From: Conchocele bisecta
Taxonomy: Eukaryota > Mollusca > Bivalvia > Lucinida > Thyasiridae
Length of the DNA: 64,000 nucleotides
Direction of reading: 5' to 3'
NCBI GenBank assembly: GCA_029237695.1
Contig: CM055277.1
Coordinates: 44,612,242 to 44,676,241, forward strand
Shown: positions 34,501 to 49,500 of the stretch, piece by piece
Layout of the letters: every line of letters starts with the position of its first letter
How positions within the stretch are numbered: the stretch's first letter is position 1
Notes under the pieces: generated by a model
The model's input: the letters and a program-made list of their open reading frames with translations, nothing else
What the model was told of the DNA's origin: nothing
Databases searched by the model: none
Program-made: the position numbers and the translations under genes

Positions 34501-37500
34501 TAAAAAAAAAGTAACATGTTGGATAGTGATATGTGGTGGGCACCCCTTGATTATGAAGCTGTGAAAGTTTGGTGGTCCTAGGTGGTACAGTAACAAAGAA
34601 ATGGACTCAAACACGAAAACTTAACATCGATTGTGGACGCCACCCACCGCCCAACGCCCGCCCGGCTTTCGCCAATCCAATAGCCTGGATTTTTTAAAAA
34701 AAAACCTGGCTAAAAATGGCAGCCAATGGGAGTAAGTCATCGGAAAGTTTTGAAATCCAATAGGTGTCTTCGTCTTGTTGTGATTAACATGAATACCGAA
34801 TTTGGTTATGATTGGTCAAGTGGAACTTGACGACTTATTGCGTGGACAAGAATATAAAGTGCGAAAATTAAAAATGGTCGCCAAATGTCTTTGAAAATTA
34901 ATAGGGTTCTTCATCTTGCCGTGATAAAGATGAATACCGAATTTGGTTACGATATGTCAAGTAGAACTCTAGTTATTGCGTGGAAAAGCTGTGCCCGCCC
35001 CCCCCCCGTACAAGGTAAATACATAATACGGCATGTTTTTTCTAACGGGCGTATAAAAAGAAATGAATGGATCACCTGAATAAATTAGGATATATTAATT
35101 CACTAGCAAATAACAAGAACTCAGTAACACTGATGGATGTACCCCTAACAAACTTTGGTAAAAGTTATATGACTTTAACCTTGTGCATAGGGGCCACATG
35201 GGTGGGCTATAGAATGAAAATATGGATAATGAGAAATAAATAAGCATATGAAGTTTCAAGCCAATCCGACTTATGGTAACAAAGATAGTAGGTAGCCTAC
35301 AACTTTACCGCAAATTACGGACACACAAGCGCACAGACGGACAGGGTGGAACATTTATTATTTTCCAGTACAATAATAAGAATTTTTTTTTTCTGTGTTT
35401 TTCAATCATGAAGATACATTATCAAGGATAAATAACAATGGAATGGAATTTATTACTGACACTTTCTGGGTGTCTGGTTTAGAGAGGTTCTAGACAGGTT
35501 TGTTCATGGTGCGACTACATACCTCAACCATCTAGACAGGCAGTATTAGAAATTGGCAGCCATACTTAAAACAGCAGTCTCCAGTTTTCTGAATGTCCGG
35601 TTTGGAAAGGTCCTAGTGTTTATGCCGAGACAACATATTTGAACCAGTTTGATTATGCAGCTTAGTTACCAAATGGCAACCCTACTTAAAGCAGCAGCGT
35701 CTGGGTGTCTGATTGCGAGAGGTTCTACGATATGTGTTGTGACCACACATTTGACCGTATTGATTGGCCAGATTAGTTGCCAAATTGGCAACCCTACTTA
35801 AAGAAGTCGCAGGTTGTCTGTGTGTTTGATTGTCAGAGGTTCTACAGTGACCTCACATTTAAACCATGATTGGCAAATTGACAATTTACATAGTTGCCAA
35901 ATTGACAACCATATTTACAACTGTAGCCTCCAGTTTACCGTGTGTTAGAGAGGTTCTACAATTCATGTTTGACCACATGTTTAAACAGCATTGATCGATC
36001 AGTTAAGAGATTGGCTACCATAATTAAACAAGTTTCTGGATGTCCGGTTTCTAGATTTCAATCATCTCTATTGTCCAGTTCGAGAAAGTCGCCATGCACA
36101 CTTACAACTGTGGCCTCTGCCTCGTAGCCATTGGTGATCCAGGACTTTGTGCCGTTGAGCACCCACGAGTCGCCGTCCTCTTTAGCCGTGGTGGACGCTG
36201 CCCCCGCATCACTGCCGTTACCTGAAATTGCCATTGGTTCACTGATTGATTGGGGTTTTAAGTCCGTGCAACAGCAAGGTCATGTGAGACATAACATGTG
36301 ATTTTGTACCTAAGATTATGTGCGATATCTCATGAAAAATATTTACAAAATATTTGTTCTTAAATGACATCAAAAGTTGACGAAATTTTCATAGCAAATG
36401 TGGAAAATGTTGTCATCTTTCAACGTCATTTATAGAAAATAACACAATTTCGATAAATATAATTCATGAAAAATACACATGTTCTTAGGTACAAAATCAT
36501 TTGGTGTGTCTCATAAATGACGGGAGAAATTGGTCTGGTGTCAAGTTTTAATGCAATTTTCACTAATATAGTGAGGCCCAAATTATGTATAGTTACCAAT
36601 TAGTCAGTATAATGTTACTTCTGAACCTGATAGGATTCCATTGACTCGGAGACATATACAGAGACGGGTAACTCGTTATATAAGGTATCAATCAATTACG
36701 CTTACCTGGTGTGCCTTTATATTCGACCGAGACACTGGGACAATTGTTCACCAGCCAATCATTGCAAAACTACACCAAAGTCCATCGCTACTAGTTTTTT
36801 ATTTCTTGCTATATTTGGATGATTTCTTTTGTAATAACAAGATTAACCATTTCCTCATAGGATAGAGTACTTTTAAGCAATTTTAAGTAAATATGCACAT
36901 TTTTGGTTTCATATCTCAATATAAATACAACATTAATATTGCATTTTAGCCATTTCTAGTAGACGCAAATTCGCTTACTAGTATTACAAGGCGTGCTAGG
37001 TAGTGAGACGTGCATGCGTCAACTGGTATTCAATGTGTACAGTAATGAGACATGCATGCATTAACTTAACCCTTACTATGCAGAATTAAATGTTGTCGTC
37101 TGCTGGAAATGTTTTATTTTCAATATTTCCCGATAAAAACCTGTTTTGGCAGCGCATGAGAATCGTCTCCACTGGAGACGATTCTCATGTGCTGTCAAAA
37201 CATTTATTTTTTTTTGTGAAGAATTAAGGCAAAAATGAAAAACAGCAGACTACAATTTTCGTCTCCCGCATAGTGAGGGTTAATCCTCTCAAGTACTCAT
37301 AACGAATGACAGGCAGGCCAGGTTTGCCGAGAAAATGCGATGTTACATATCCTTCTAAAAATAAATACTTGATGGACTGTACAAGTACATAGGTGGCTGT
37401 GATAGGATAAATGAGGACTATAGGTTTTGTGACCAGTGTAGCTCCTGTAGCCTATTTCACCAACATTGCAAAGTATACTTTTCTAGCAAAGTATACTTTG

Positions 37501-40500
37501 AGGGAGACATTTTCAATTTAAGGATAAATTTTTAAATTTTTATTATACTGAATTTATTCAAATAAATTCAGTATAATAATTCTGCATACTTTTAATCGTC
37601 AAATATGTGCAGTGGTTAGTTCTATATGAAATAATGCATTTTGGGAAACATAAATAATTACTCCCTCAAAGTATACTTTGCTAGAAACGCATACTTTGCA
37701 ATGTTGGTGAAAATAGGCTACTGGTGAAATGGTACATTCCTGTAGCCTAATAATGATCCATTTCTCCAGTAACAGCCAAATATATAGACGGGAATTGCAC
37801 ATGTCTGGGGGAGTACCATATAGTCAGCATTACAATTACAAAATTGGCATGAGTGGCTACAACATATACTTTAATAATGAGAATTAAAAAGAATAACAGC
37901 TATTACAGGAGTGATCACAATACCCCCACAAACATCGCTTCGATACATGAACAGATTTAATATCAGAAATAGTGACAGCTAAGTGACCTTCGACGTAGAC
38001 ACGTGTGTATTGAACGCGACACATCGTCTCATCATGGCAAACATTTGTGGCAAATTATTTGAAAATCCATTCATCTGTTTAGAACATATAGAAACGAAAC
38101 AAAATTTGACCTTTGATCTCTAAGTGACCTTGGCCATAGATGTAGACACGTGGGTATTGAACGTGATACATTGTCTCATGATGGTAAACATTTGTAGCAT
38201 TTTTAAAAAAATAAAAATTTATCGGTTTAGAAGTAAATAGCGCGGAAACAAAATTTCCAACAGACAGACCAACACACAAGCTGACTCCTAAACACCCCCT
38301 AAACTTCGTTTGTGGGGGTAAATAAATATTTAAAAATTTGAAAATGTTAAAGTATCGGTACCATTAAGGATGCGCCACTTGACACACTGCCCACCTGCCA
38401 CCTACTGAAATTAGTTTTAGATGGCTACTTACCAGGTTCACTTAAAGCAAAGCAGCCCACGCGGTCGCCATTTAGGAATGGTGTCATGAATGTTTCCTTC
38501 TGGGCAGCAGTGGCATACTTGCTGATAGGTCCTAAATATAGCGACTGAAAAATAAATGTGTGGCTGTGACAGGAGAAATAGGGATTTTGTTTATTTCGTG
38601 ATTTTTTTGTGACCAGAGTAGATCCAGATCAGCCTGTGAATCTGCACCAAATCAGGATCTGTACCGTTCGCAATTCCATCATTGAAACACCCGTCATGCT
38701 TCTAACAATCAATATTGATCGTTATCAGGCTACAGGAGTGTGCTATTTGATCTGGTGCTACACTGGGTGCAATTCCCATAAACCCAATTTCTCAGTCACA
38801 GTCACAAATATGAATCCAGGGCTCCAGATAAGGAATTAGTAATTGAGTATTTTCACTCCATTATTTCTGAAGCAATAGGATATTTCAAAATTTTAACTAG
38901 AAAAAGTCGATGGCGCGCCATCGCAATATACCCACTTTCCCCAAATGCTAAGTCCGAAAGGGGGAGGTAATCCATGATGGAGGGTCGGATAAAAAATCCG
39001 AATTCACTTTGCGCATCAGCACATCAAAATGAAGCTACGAACCAAATATCAGACGCGTAGGTATTAAGGTGAAAAAGTTTTTCGAGTTACAAGGAAAAAA
39101 TGGGAAATTCTGAGTCCGAAAGGGGGAGATAATCCATGATGGAGGGTCGGATCAAAAATCCGAATTCACTTTGCGCATCTGCACATGATAACGAAGCTAC
39201 ATACCAAATATCAGGCGCGTAGGTATGAAGGTGAAAAAGTTTTTCGAGTTACAAGAAACGTGACGGACGGACGTACGGACGGACGGACGGACACCCGTGA
39301 CGAAAACAATATACCCATTTTTTTTTTACAAAAAAGTGGGTATAATTAGGTAAAATAAAATCATACTACTGTTTACACATCAACAGACAGCAATTATTGA
39401 TTACTTTGCTTCAAAATGAAAACATGTGTTGGCATTTCATTAGAATTGTCTCCTTGGAGACAATTCTAATGAAATACCAATACATGTATGTGTTTTCGAG
39501 GAATATAAGAAAAATATGCTATATTTGTGGTCTGTTTATTGTTTTCTGCAGCATGATAAAGGTACCACAAAATTGTTATTGCTTTTTGATACTCGCTACT
39601 TCTGATTTCAATTGGGTTTTTGGCAATTTTAATTGGGTATTTAAGCAAATACGCAGCTTATCTGGAGCTCTGTGATTCACAAATGACGACTTAGCTACTA
39701 GTGTCCAATTGTAACAGAGTGGTGCCTGTGGTTTTAAATTTGGGATAAACATATATTACAGTACTGCAGAAAAATGGGGAAAATGGTATACAAAAAATAG
39801 CTGGCTGGAAACATAAATTCTCGCCTACTGTTGTATTGTATCATATCTTCTTTCTCAATGAAAAATGTTTGACAGCTCTTTAGAATCCTTTCAAAACCAT
39901 GTTTTTTATGAGAAAACTAAGACAACAAAATGTACATGTAACCAGAGTTTTCAGTTGACTCTTTTTAAAAGGCAGTTTGACCCTTGAAAGTTTGAAAAAT
40001 CAGTTTTTGATCCTTGAAAATTCCACTTCAGGAGTCAAATATATCCACATTAATAGGAAATATGTTAAACTAGATTTGTCAGTAAGCGAGGCTTGCGGAA
40101 TACCTCCAGCGTGGGCCCAGGTACCCTAAATATGTAGTTATGACATATTTCTCTGATGTTAAGTTTAATGACGGACGGACACACAGACGGATGCACGGAC
40201 GGACGGACAACCCGACTCCAGAATACCCTCCCACAACTCGTTTCAAGTCTGATCTGAAAGACCAGTGGGTTTGTTTGTTTGTTTGTTTATTGGTGTTTAA
40301 CAGCCTATCAACAGCTAAGGTCATGTAAGGCCGGGCAAATGGGTTCAATCCCGTTTTAACCTGCTGCATTGGGAGAAAAATCCCAAAATCAGAACGGAAT
40401 ATTAACATCGAGAAAATATATATTCAGCCCTGAATTTAGAATAACCTGACCTGGTCCCAGGTCCATACCACACCAAGTCACTTGGCCCCTTCCCGTAAAA

Positions 40501-43500
40501 TAGGATTACGAATAATCGTAATACTCACATAAGGGGTATAGCCAGATTCACGTGCCCCATACAAAATGTCAAAGACGTATGTGAGGGCCAAACCAGGTAT
40601 CCAGTCGGAATTCCGGTAAGAGTGAACACCGATCGTTAAATTACCTATCGCATGCTCCCACCTGCCACCCACCAAAGAAAGACCAGTGGCATGGAAATAC
40701 TAAGAAAGTATGTTTTGATGTCCAAGGCAAGGTTTGAACCCACAAACTCCGGATTGGAAGTCACAGGTTCTAACCTCTAGGCCACAACCCGTCCCTAGCA
40801 GGCAGTAGAACTTACGCTGTTGACACACATGACATTGTTGACTGTACACCGGGTCATATAAACCAGTAGAACTTACGCTGTTGACACACATGACATTGTT
40901 GACTGTACACCGGGTCATGTAAACCACTAGAACTTACGCTGTTGACACACATGACATTGTTGACACACATGACATCGTTGACAGTACCCCGGGTAATATA
41001 AACCAGTAGAACTTACGTTGTTGACACACATGACATTGTTGACTGTACCCCGGGTAATATAAACCAGTAGAACTTATGTTGTTGACACACATGACATTGT
41101 TGACTGTACCCCGGGTAATATAAACCAGTAGAACTTACGGTGTTGACACACATGACATTGTTGACTGTACCCCGGGTAATATAAACCAGTAGAACTTACG
41201 TTGTTGACACACATGACATTGTTGACAGTACCCCGGGTAATATAAACCAGTAGAACTTACGCTGTTGACACACATGACATTGTTGACTGTACCCCGGGTC
41301 ATATAAACCAGTAGAACTTACGCTGTTGACACACATGACATTGTTGACACACATGACATCGTTGACTGTACCTCGGGTAATATAAACCAGTAGAACTTAC
41401 GTTGTTGACCAGTAGAACTTACGCTGTTGACACACATGACATTGTTGACTGTACCCCGGGTAATATAAACCAGTAGAACTTACGTTATTGACACACATGA
41501 CATTGTTGACTGTACCCCGGGTAATATAAACCAGTAGAACTTACGTTGTTGACACACATGACATTGTTGACAGTACCCCAGGTAATATAAACCAGTAGAA
41601 CTTACGCTGTTGACACACATGACATTGTTGACTGTACCCCGGGTCATATAAACCAGTAGAACTTACGCTGTTGACACACATGACATTGTTGACAAACATG
41701 ACATCGTTGACTGTACCCCGGGTAATATAAACCAGTAGAACTTACGTTGTTGACACACATGACATTGTTGACTGTACCCCGGGTCATATAAACAAGTAGA
41801 ACTTACGCTGTTGACACACATGACATTGTTGACTGTACCCCGGGTCATATAAACCAGTAGAACTTACGCTGTTGACACACATGACATTGTTGACAGTACC
41901 CCGGGTCATATAAACCAGTAGAACTTACGTTGTTGACACACATGACATTGTTGACTGTACCCCGGGTCATATAAACCAGTAGAACTTACGTTGTTGACAC
42001 ACATGACATTGTTCACTGTACCCCGGGTCATATAAACCAGTAAAACTTACGCTGTTGACACACTATAAGTTATTGTGATTCTACACAGGCTATATGGTGT
42101 AATATTGCCAGTCTGGAGGTATGTTCACCCGAGGGTGATCATACATTCAGACGGGCAATATTACACCACATAGCCTGTGTAGAATCACAATAACGTATTT
42201 GTCATACCGCAGATCCTGTATTTGGTCGTATAAACATATCTCTTCTTTTGATCTTTGCGTTTTTTCAGGAAGAAAAATAATCCGAGATTCGATTTTCTAC
42301 CGTCAGTCTTAATATAAAGGCGTAAATGAACATTTTGTTTTTTTATTAAACGAAAACAAACTAAATATGGAGTAAGAAATCCATCGAAAACGACTTTATG
42401 ACAGTTTTTTTTATATTGTGTAATTTAATATATATTCCACTGCTCTATCGATCTGCTCTCCCTTTGGCGCCTCTAGAATAATGCGACTGGTTCCCAAAAA
42501 TTCGCTGTCATTGCTACGCCGCGGTTTCGTGAGTGGAACCCATAGTTTGTGACGTAAATATAGCCGTGTCACGAAGTCGAGCGTGTTGAGATTTGAAAAG
42601 CAATTTTCGTTATTCTGGCTAATTTTTCGCTCATATTTTGATGAGCGAAGAATATTTATGGAAAAATAAACAGTAAAGACTGGTTTTGAGTGTACAATTT
42701 GTTACTTGTATTGATCAATTCGGGGTTTTATTGTGTTTAGTGAGGAATACAATTCGCAATCGCTAGACGCTTTCAAAATGTGTCTTCATTGGATGCGAGG
42801 CGCCGGAGGGGAATCGCAATTTCTCTATGTTCGACGGCCTTGGCAGGTCATATAATATATATGACCAGGCAAGCTAGCCAATCAAAAGCCGAGAAACTTA
42901 TCTGCGTATGACAAATGACATTGTTGACACACATGACATTGTTGACAGTACCCCGGGTCATATAAACCAGTAGAACTTACGCTGTTGACACACATGACAT
43001 TGTTGACTGTACCCCGGGTCATATAAACCAGTAGAACTTACGATGTTGACACACATGACATTGTTGACAGTACCCCGGGTCATATAAACCAGTAGAACTT
43101 ACGCTGTTGACACACATGACATTGTTGACACACATGACAATGTTGACAGTACCCCGGGTCATATAAACCAGTAGAACTTACGCTGTTGACACACATGACA
43201 TTGTTGACAGTACCCCGGGTCATATAAACCAGTAGAACTTACGCTGTTGACACACATGACATTGTTGACTGTACCCCGGGTCATATTGTAAGGAAATGAT
43301 CCTTACAATTTGATCAGATTTATTACCCTTTTTTGACTGCAAATACTTTATTAATAAGCACATTCACAGTGATGCATATTTTGGGTGATGAACTACATAA
43401 CTGCTAAATAAGCCATACCATTCACATTCTGCCGTGTGAATCACAACAGAATGAAATGTAATGGCCTTTGTTGACTGTTGACATGGATTGACACTTCTGT

Positions 43501-46500
43501 GGAGGTCACGTGACCACCTTTATTGGGCCAGTTTGTGCTGGGTCATCTTTACCATGGTGCCATACATACATATGTTGGTAGCTCAACCCTCCCCCTTAGT
43601 ATTTGCATAGGTGATCATATCTCGGACGTCATAATATCTACATTATTCTAATTATTTGTTCCGCAGTGCTCACAAAGTTTTGTGACCGCCATTATTTGAC
43701 TGTCAACTCACGCAGTCTTTCTGTTTGGCGGTCACTCATTAAATGAATGTTTATCTTCACAACTTTACACTTACCTGATGTATTCTGACATGCACAATCA
43801 TCTGGACATCTGACCGTCACGATATCTTAGCTATCTACGCTGTATTGTTAACATAAAGCCTAAACACGTAACTTTCAAATCCAAGATGGCGGAAACTTGA
43901 CAGTCAACGCTTGGCTGACTCTCAAATTTCCTGGCTACCGATTGGCTGACTGTCAGATCCAGTTTCTATATAAGGAATGATTCTCACAGATTCTCACTTC
44001 GGTCACTTCGATCACTTCGGTCACAAAGAGCAGACCAACGCTCAAATGCAGAACTTTCACTTTCACTAAAACTTCGTTCGGTCATTAGTTGTTGTTGTTA
44101 TAGATTCTTCCAGCCACTAATATTTCGGCTACTGCTAGTACTAGGCCTACAGTGTAATGCCATCCTGACAAACAATCGTGATAGAAATAATAAAGAAACT
44201 GAAACTTGTATCTTGTTTAGTCTACTCTAAACTGCCAACCAGGGTTTAGCTGCTAGCCTAACAATTAGTGTCAGAAGTGGGATGAAGTAACTTCATCCAG
44301 TGATAGAACCCACCTGGAACTGTATCAGTGTATGGAACTGCATTAAGAAAAAAATAATAATTCTACCGTATACATCATAACAATTAATTCGCATAAGTAG
44401 ATGAACAGTTGTATTGTATTAATACACTTACTCTATTGCTACAGAAGCAGATGAAATCCAGAATAAAGACAGTGTCTAAAAAAAAACCCACAAAACAAAA
44501 ACAGTCACACCAGCAACAAATTGCAACATAAACTTTTATTAACAACCTAAGTGTAATGATTATACTGGAAACAAATTGCAACATAAAGTTTTAGTTACAA
44601 AGTGGCGATATTTGATGTTTACAACCGTATAATGATAAATAATTAAATAAATCAGTGTTTTATTGTGAAAGTGGACATCAAGTGGGGAAAAAAACCAAGT
44701 AACACTTATGTCAAGTTCTATTCCCGAAGCCCAGCGTCATGAGAACAGTGGACAGTCTGAACAACAGCAGATAATTGGATCGATAGGCCTACATTAGATG
44801 AAGATTACCTGTACCTTGGTGTACCATTTGATAATAGAGAAATGTCACACTCTGGAGCAAACTCACCTTTGTTCGACTATGACAACGCAGTCAATGATAT
44901 CGACCATGTACCTACTATCAAACCAGAACCATTCGATGGGAACTCCGATTGGGAAGCCTTCTTCGCCCATTTTACCATCTGCACCGAACTTGGGAAATGG
45001 AATCAACGGACCAGGACATTAGTACTTCAGACATGCATGCATGGTGAAGCATGTGTGTTTCTGCTCTCTCTCCAAAGAAGAAAGAAGTTCATACAGCACT
45101 TTAGTGGATAAATTTAGCAGCCGATTTGGATACGCCAACAATGAGAGCATGTGGCTAGAATCTTTTAACGGCAGACAACGGAAACCTGGGGAGTGTATAG
45201 CAGCATGTGCTGATGACATTCATAGGTTAGTCAGGAGAGCATATTCTGCACTGAATTGCGCTGCACATGAAATTTTATCACTTCACCAGCTGTACAAATC
45301 TCTTTCCAAAAGAATGCGATACCAGTGTGCAATATCCCATTACACATCCATGGACATGGTGGTGAACATTGTCACAACGTACGAGAGCATCCTGGGACCT
45401 GATATTGAACAATACAGTGCAGCCACCGAAATACCAAATGGGAGTGACCGGAGTCAAACAGACAATGATGTGCCGCAAACGATGTCCTACAGACCGCGGC
45501 GTGGAGACATTGGTTGGGACATGGAGTTCGTCTAGAGAAAATAATAGAAAAAAACAGAAAAAAAACAAAAAAAACAATAAAAATCGCAAAACTAACTTTT
45601 CGATAAACTGGACAACTGCTTTGAACTAAATATATATATTGGACTTACTATGAGACAATCAATAACTGTGAGTGCATATAATCCACATACTGAAATGAAG
45701 CGATCAGTTACTACTTCTAATTATAATGTAGGAGACAGTATCTGCTGAAGACTTGTTTATCGAAATTGTTGATGACCATCAATGACAATAGTATTATAAT
45801 TAAATTGTCGGAATTCTGAGCAAGGTGTAACTAACTAGACCTAGGTCGTGATAGTCAGCGCTATTTAGTACCGGTACTACATTTATTGAAGAGTGCATAG
45901 TTGAATTAACGGAGGATTTAGATGGCTTTATACGGAGAGATGTCGATTGTGAAATACAGGAACACATAAAAAAAACATGTTAAATGGGAACGCGTTGTGT
46001 AAACGCATGTGATATGGATAGAGTCTAGTGCCGTTGCGACGATGATATTGGTTGGGTTCGAGGCTGATCAGCGAAATCATTATCTAAACAAATATGCTAT
46101 CTGTGTAGGGACTGGCCTGATCAACCGGTTGCTTACGAACGATGTATTGTGTCTATGGGCAAGAACGTTAGGTTAGTGGTTGTGGTATAGTCATCAACAG
46201 GTATTTAATTGACCGATGGCCGGGACTGCCATAGCCACTTCCGTGTGCCGTGATCTATATGTTAATTACTATTGGAGGAGTACCGTCGGCATGATACGGC
46301 TGGAAGACTAGACTATTTTGTAGAAAAATGTGGTTCCTGTGATGTCGAGGTGTCAGCAGCTATGGTTGCGTGCTGATTTTTGATGTCTCCGTCTACCCGT
46401 GGATTTATGTAAACTACCACACCGTGAAGACCGATAGCCTGGCTGAACTACCAAGTTGATGTGTATCTTGAATGGCCACCAAGATACTACTAACGGGAAC

Positions 46501-49500
46501 TTGCAAAGGACAAACTAAGTAAAACCACAGGAACTGTGCTCACAGTAATTATACCTTTATTGAAGATTCAAGTACATGTTAGAATGTATTGTCAACCGTC
46601 ATAGTAGCATGCATAGTAGTATACGGTATTTCTTATCTAAAGTATTGTTTAACAGATACAGTGTTACAACTGATTGCTAATATTTGGACAACAAATGGAA
46701 TTGTAACTGTAAATCACCATGCTCAACAGGGCAATATGGTATAATATGGAACGTATCCACCGTGTACAACGTGTACATTGGTGAAATAGAAATAACATAC
46801 ACATTTATAATATTCAGAACTAATAATAATTATGTATCTGGTATAGTCGGACAGACAAAACTACTTACTGTCTTTAACGGTGTGAACTATGTATTAGTCT
46901 TATGACTTAAGGTGGGGGGAGTGTAAGGAAATGATCCTTACAATTTGATCAGATTTATTACCCTTTTTTGACTGCAAATACTTTATTAATAAGCACATTC
47001 ACAGTGATGCATAATTTGGGTGATGAACTACATAACTGCTAAATAAGCCATACCATTCACATTCTGCCGTGTGAATCACAACAGAATGAAATGTAATGGC
47101 CTTTGTTGACTGTTGACATGGATTGACACTTCTGTGGAGGTCACGTGACCACCTTTATTGGGCCAGTTTGTGCTGGGTCATCTTTACCATGGTGCCATAC
47201 ATACATATGTTAGTAGCTCAACCCTCCCCCTTAGTATTTGCATAGGTGATCATATCTCGGACGTCATAATATCTACATTATTCTAATTATTTGTTCCGCA
47301 GTGCTCACAAAGTTTTGTGACCGCCATTATTTGACTGTCAACTCACGCAGTCTTTCTGTTTGGCGGTCACTCATTAAATGAATGTTTATCTTCACAACTT
47401 TACACTTACCTGATGTATTCTGACATGCACAATCATCTGGACATCTGACCGTCACGATATCTTAGCTATCTACGCTGTATTGTTAACATAAAGCCTAAAC
47501 ACGTAACTTTCAAATCCAAGATGGCGGAAACTTGACAGTCAACGCTTGGCTGACTCTCAGATTTCCTGGCTACCGATTGGCTGACTGTCAGATCCAGTTT
47601 CTATATAAGGAATGATTCTCACAGATTCTCACTTCGGTCACTTCGATCACTTCGGTCACAAAGAGCAGACCAACGCTCAAATGCAGAACTTTCACTAAAA
47701 CTTCGTTCGGTCATTAGTTGTTGTTGTTATAGATTCTTCCAGCCACTAATATTTCGGCTACTGCTAGTACTAGGCCTACAGTGTAATGCCATCCTGACAA
47801 ACAATCGTGATAGAAATAATAAAGAAACTGAAACTTGTATCTTGTTTAGTCTACTCTAAACTGCCAACCAGGGTTTAGCTGCTAGCCTAACAATATAAAC
47901 CAGTAGAACTTACGATGTTGACACACATGACATTGTTGACTGTACCACAGGTCATATAAACCAATAGAACTTACGTTGTTGACACACATGACATTGTTGA
48001 CTGTACCACGGGTCATATAAACCAGTAGAACGTACGCTGTTGACACACATGACATTGTTGACTGTACCCCGGGTCATATAAACCACTAGAACTTACGTTG
48101 TTGACACACATGACATTGTTGACACACATAACATCGTTGACTGTACCCCGGGTCATATAAACCAGTAGAACTTACGTTGTTGACACACATGCTGTTTGAT
48201 GTACGGGTCATATAAACCAGTAGAACTTACGTTGTTGACACAACATTGTTGACTGACCCCGGGTCATACCAGTAGACTAGCTTTGACACCCCATGAAAAC
48301 ATGTTGACACATGACTTGTTGACTGTTACGAGGGTCATATAAACTAAAACTTACGCTGTTGACACACTTGACATTGTTGACACTGACATGTGACGTTACC
48401 GGGTATAGTACAGTTACTACGCTTGTTGACACCTGACATTGTTGACTGTACCCCGGTCACCAGTAACCTTATGCTAGTTGACACATGACATTGTTGACAC
48501 ATGACATGTTGACTGTTACTCCGTATATTCAGTAGAACTTACGTACTACGCTTACGGTGAAACACATGACATGTTGACACACATGACATTGTTGACTGTA
48601 CCCGGGTCATATAAATTCAGCGGGTCACATGCTTTTGTGACCCCCATCAGTAAAACTTACCTTGTTGCACACATGAGCATTGTTTGACTGGGACGTACAT
48701 ATGACATTACTAGCTTACGTTGACACACATGACATTGTTGACGTACCCCCCGTCATATAAATTCAGTACTACCGTCATATTACAGACACACACTGACATT
48801 ATAAACCAGTAGAACACTCATGACATTGTTGACTGTTACTGTATACCAGTACGACACGTGTGGGCACAAACATTGACATGTGACTGTACGGGTATACCAT
48901 TAGACTACGCTGTTATATAAACAGTAGAACTTAGTTGTTGACAAACAAGACATTGTTGACTGTACCCCGTATATAAACAGTAAAACTTACGCTGTTGACA
49001 CACATGAAAAGTTGACACACATGACATTGTTGACTGTAACCCCGGTCATATAAATCAGTAAAACTTGCGTTGACACACATGACATTGTTGACAGTACCCT
49101 ATATAAACCCGTATATACACACTGTCGAACTTACCAGTGCTTAGTTGACACACAGACATTGACTTGTGTCATGTACGGGTCATACATTACCAGGGTCAGA
49201 AAACTTACGCTGTTGACACACATGACATTGTTGACGTGACCCAGTCATGCGGTAAACCAGTAGAACTTACGCTGTTGACACACATGACATTGTTGACAGA
49301 TCCGGGTCATATAAACCGTAAAACTTACTGTTTGACCACACATGACATTGACACACCCCGGTCATTTAAAACATAGAAACTTACGCTGTTGACACATGAC
49401 ATTGTTGTACACCATGACATCGTTGACTGTACCGGGTCATACCATAGAACTTATGTTGTTGACACATGACATTGTTGACAGTACTTGGGGTCTATAAACC

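Larger units (their letters stand above)
43287..47892 (+). mobile_element. Young gag-only LTR retrotransposon inserted in the minisatellite
   Basis: Two long terminal repeats (977 and 971 bp) flank a ~2.66 kb interior. The target 'atat' is duplicated (43283-43286 and 47893-47896) and the array unit resumes in register after it. By eye the LTRs differ by three substitutions and one 6 bp length difference, so insertion was recent. The interior has a gag-like region and a polypurine tract but no recognisable protease, RT or integrase, so it depends on a partner element. A related autonomous Ty3/gypsy family is the likely source. Confidence 0.95.

Noticed and set aside
40799..42064. CRISPR-like array of regular direct repeats
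   Set aside because: Units are contiguous without unique spacers, the DNA is eukaryotic, and the unit derives from an ACADS splice junction.
46684..46905. 73-codon frame inside the LTR element
   Set aside because: No similarity to envelope or pol was recognised, and no start context or repeats support it.
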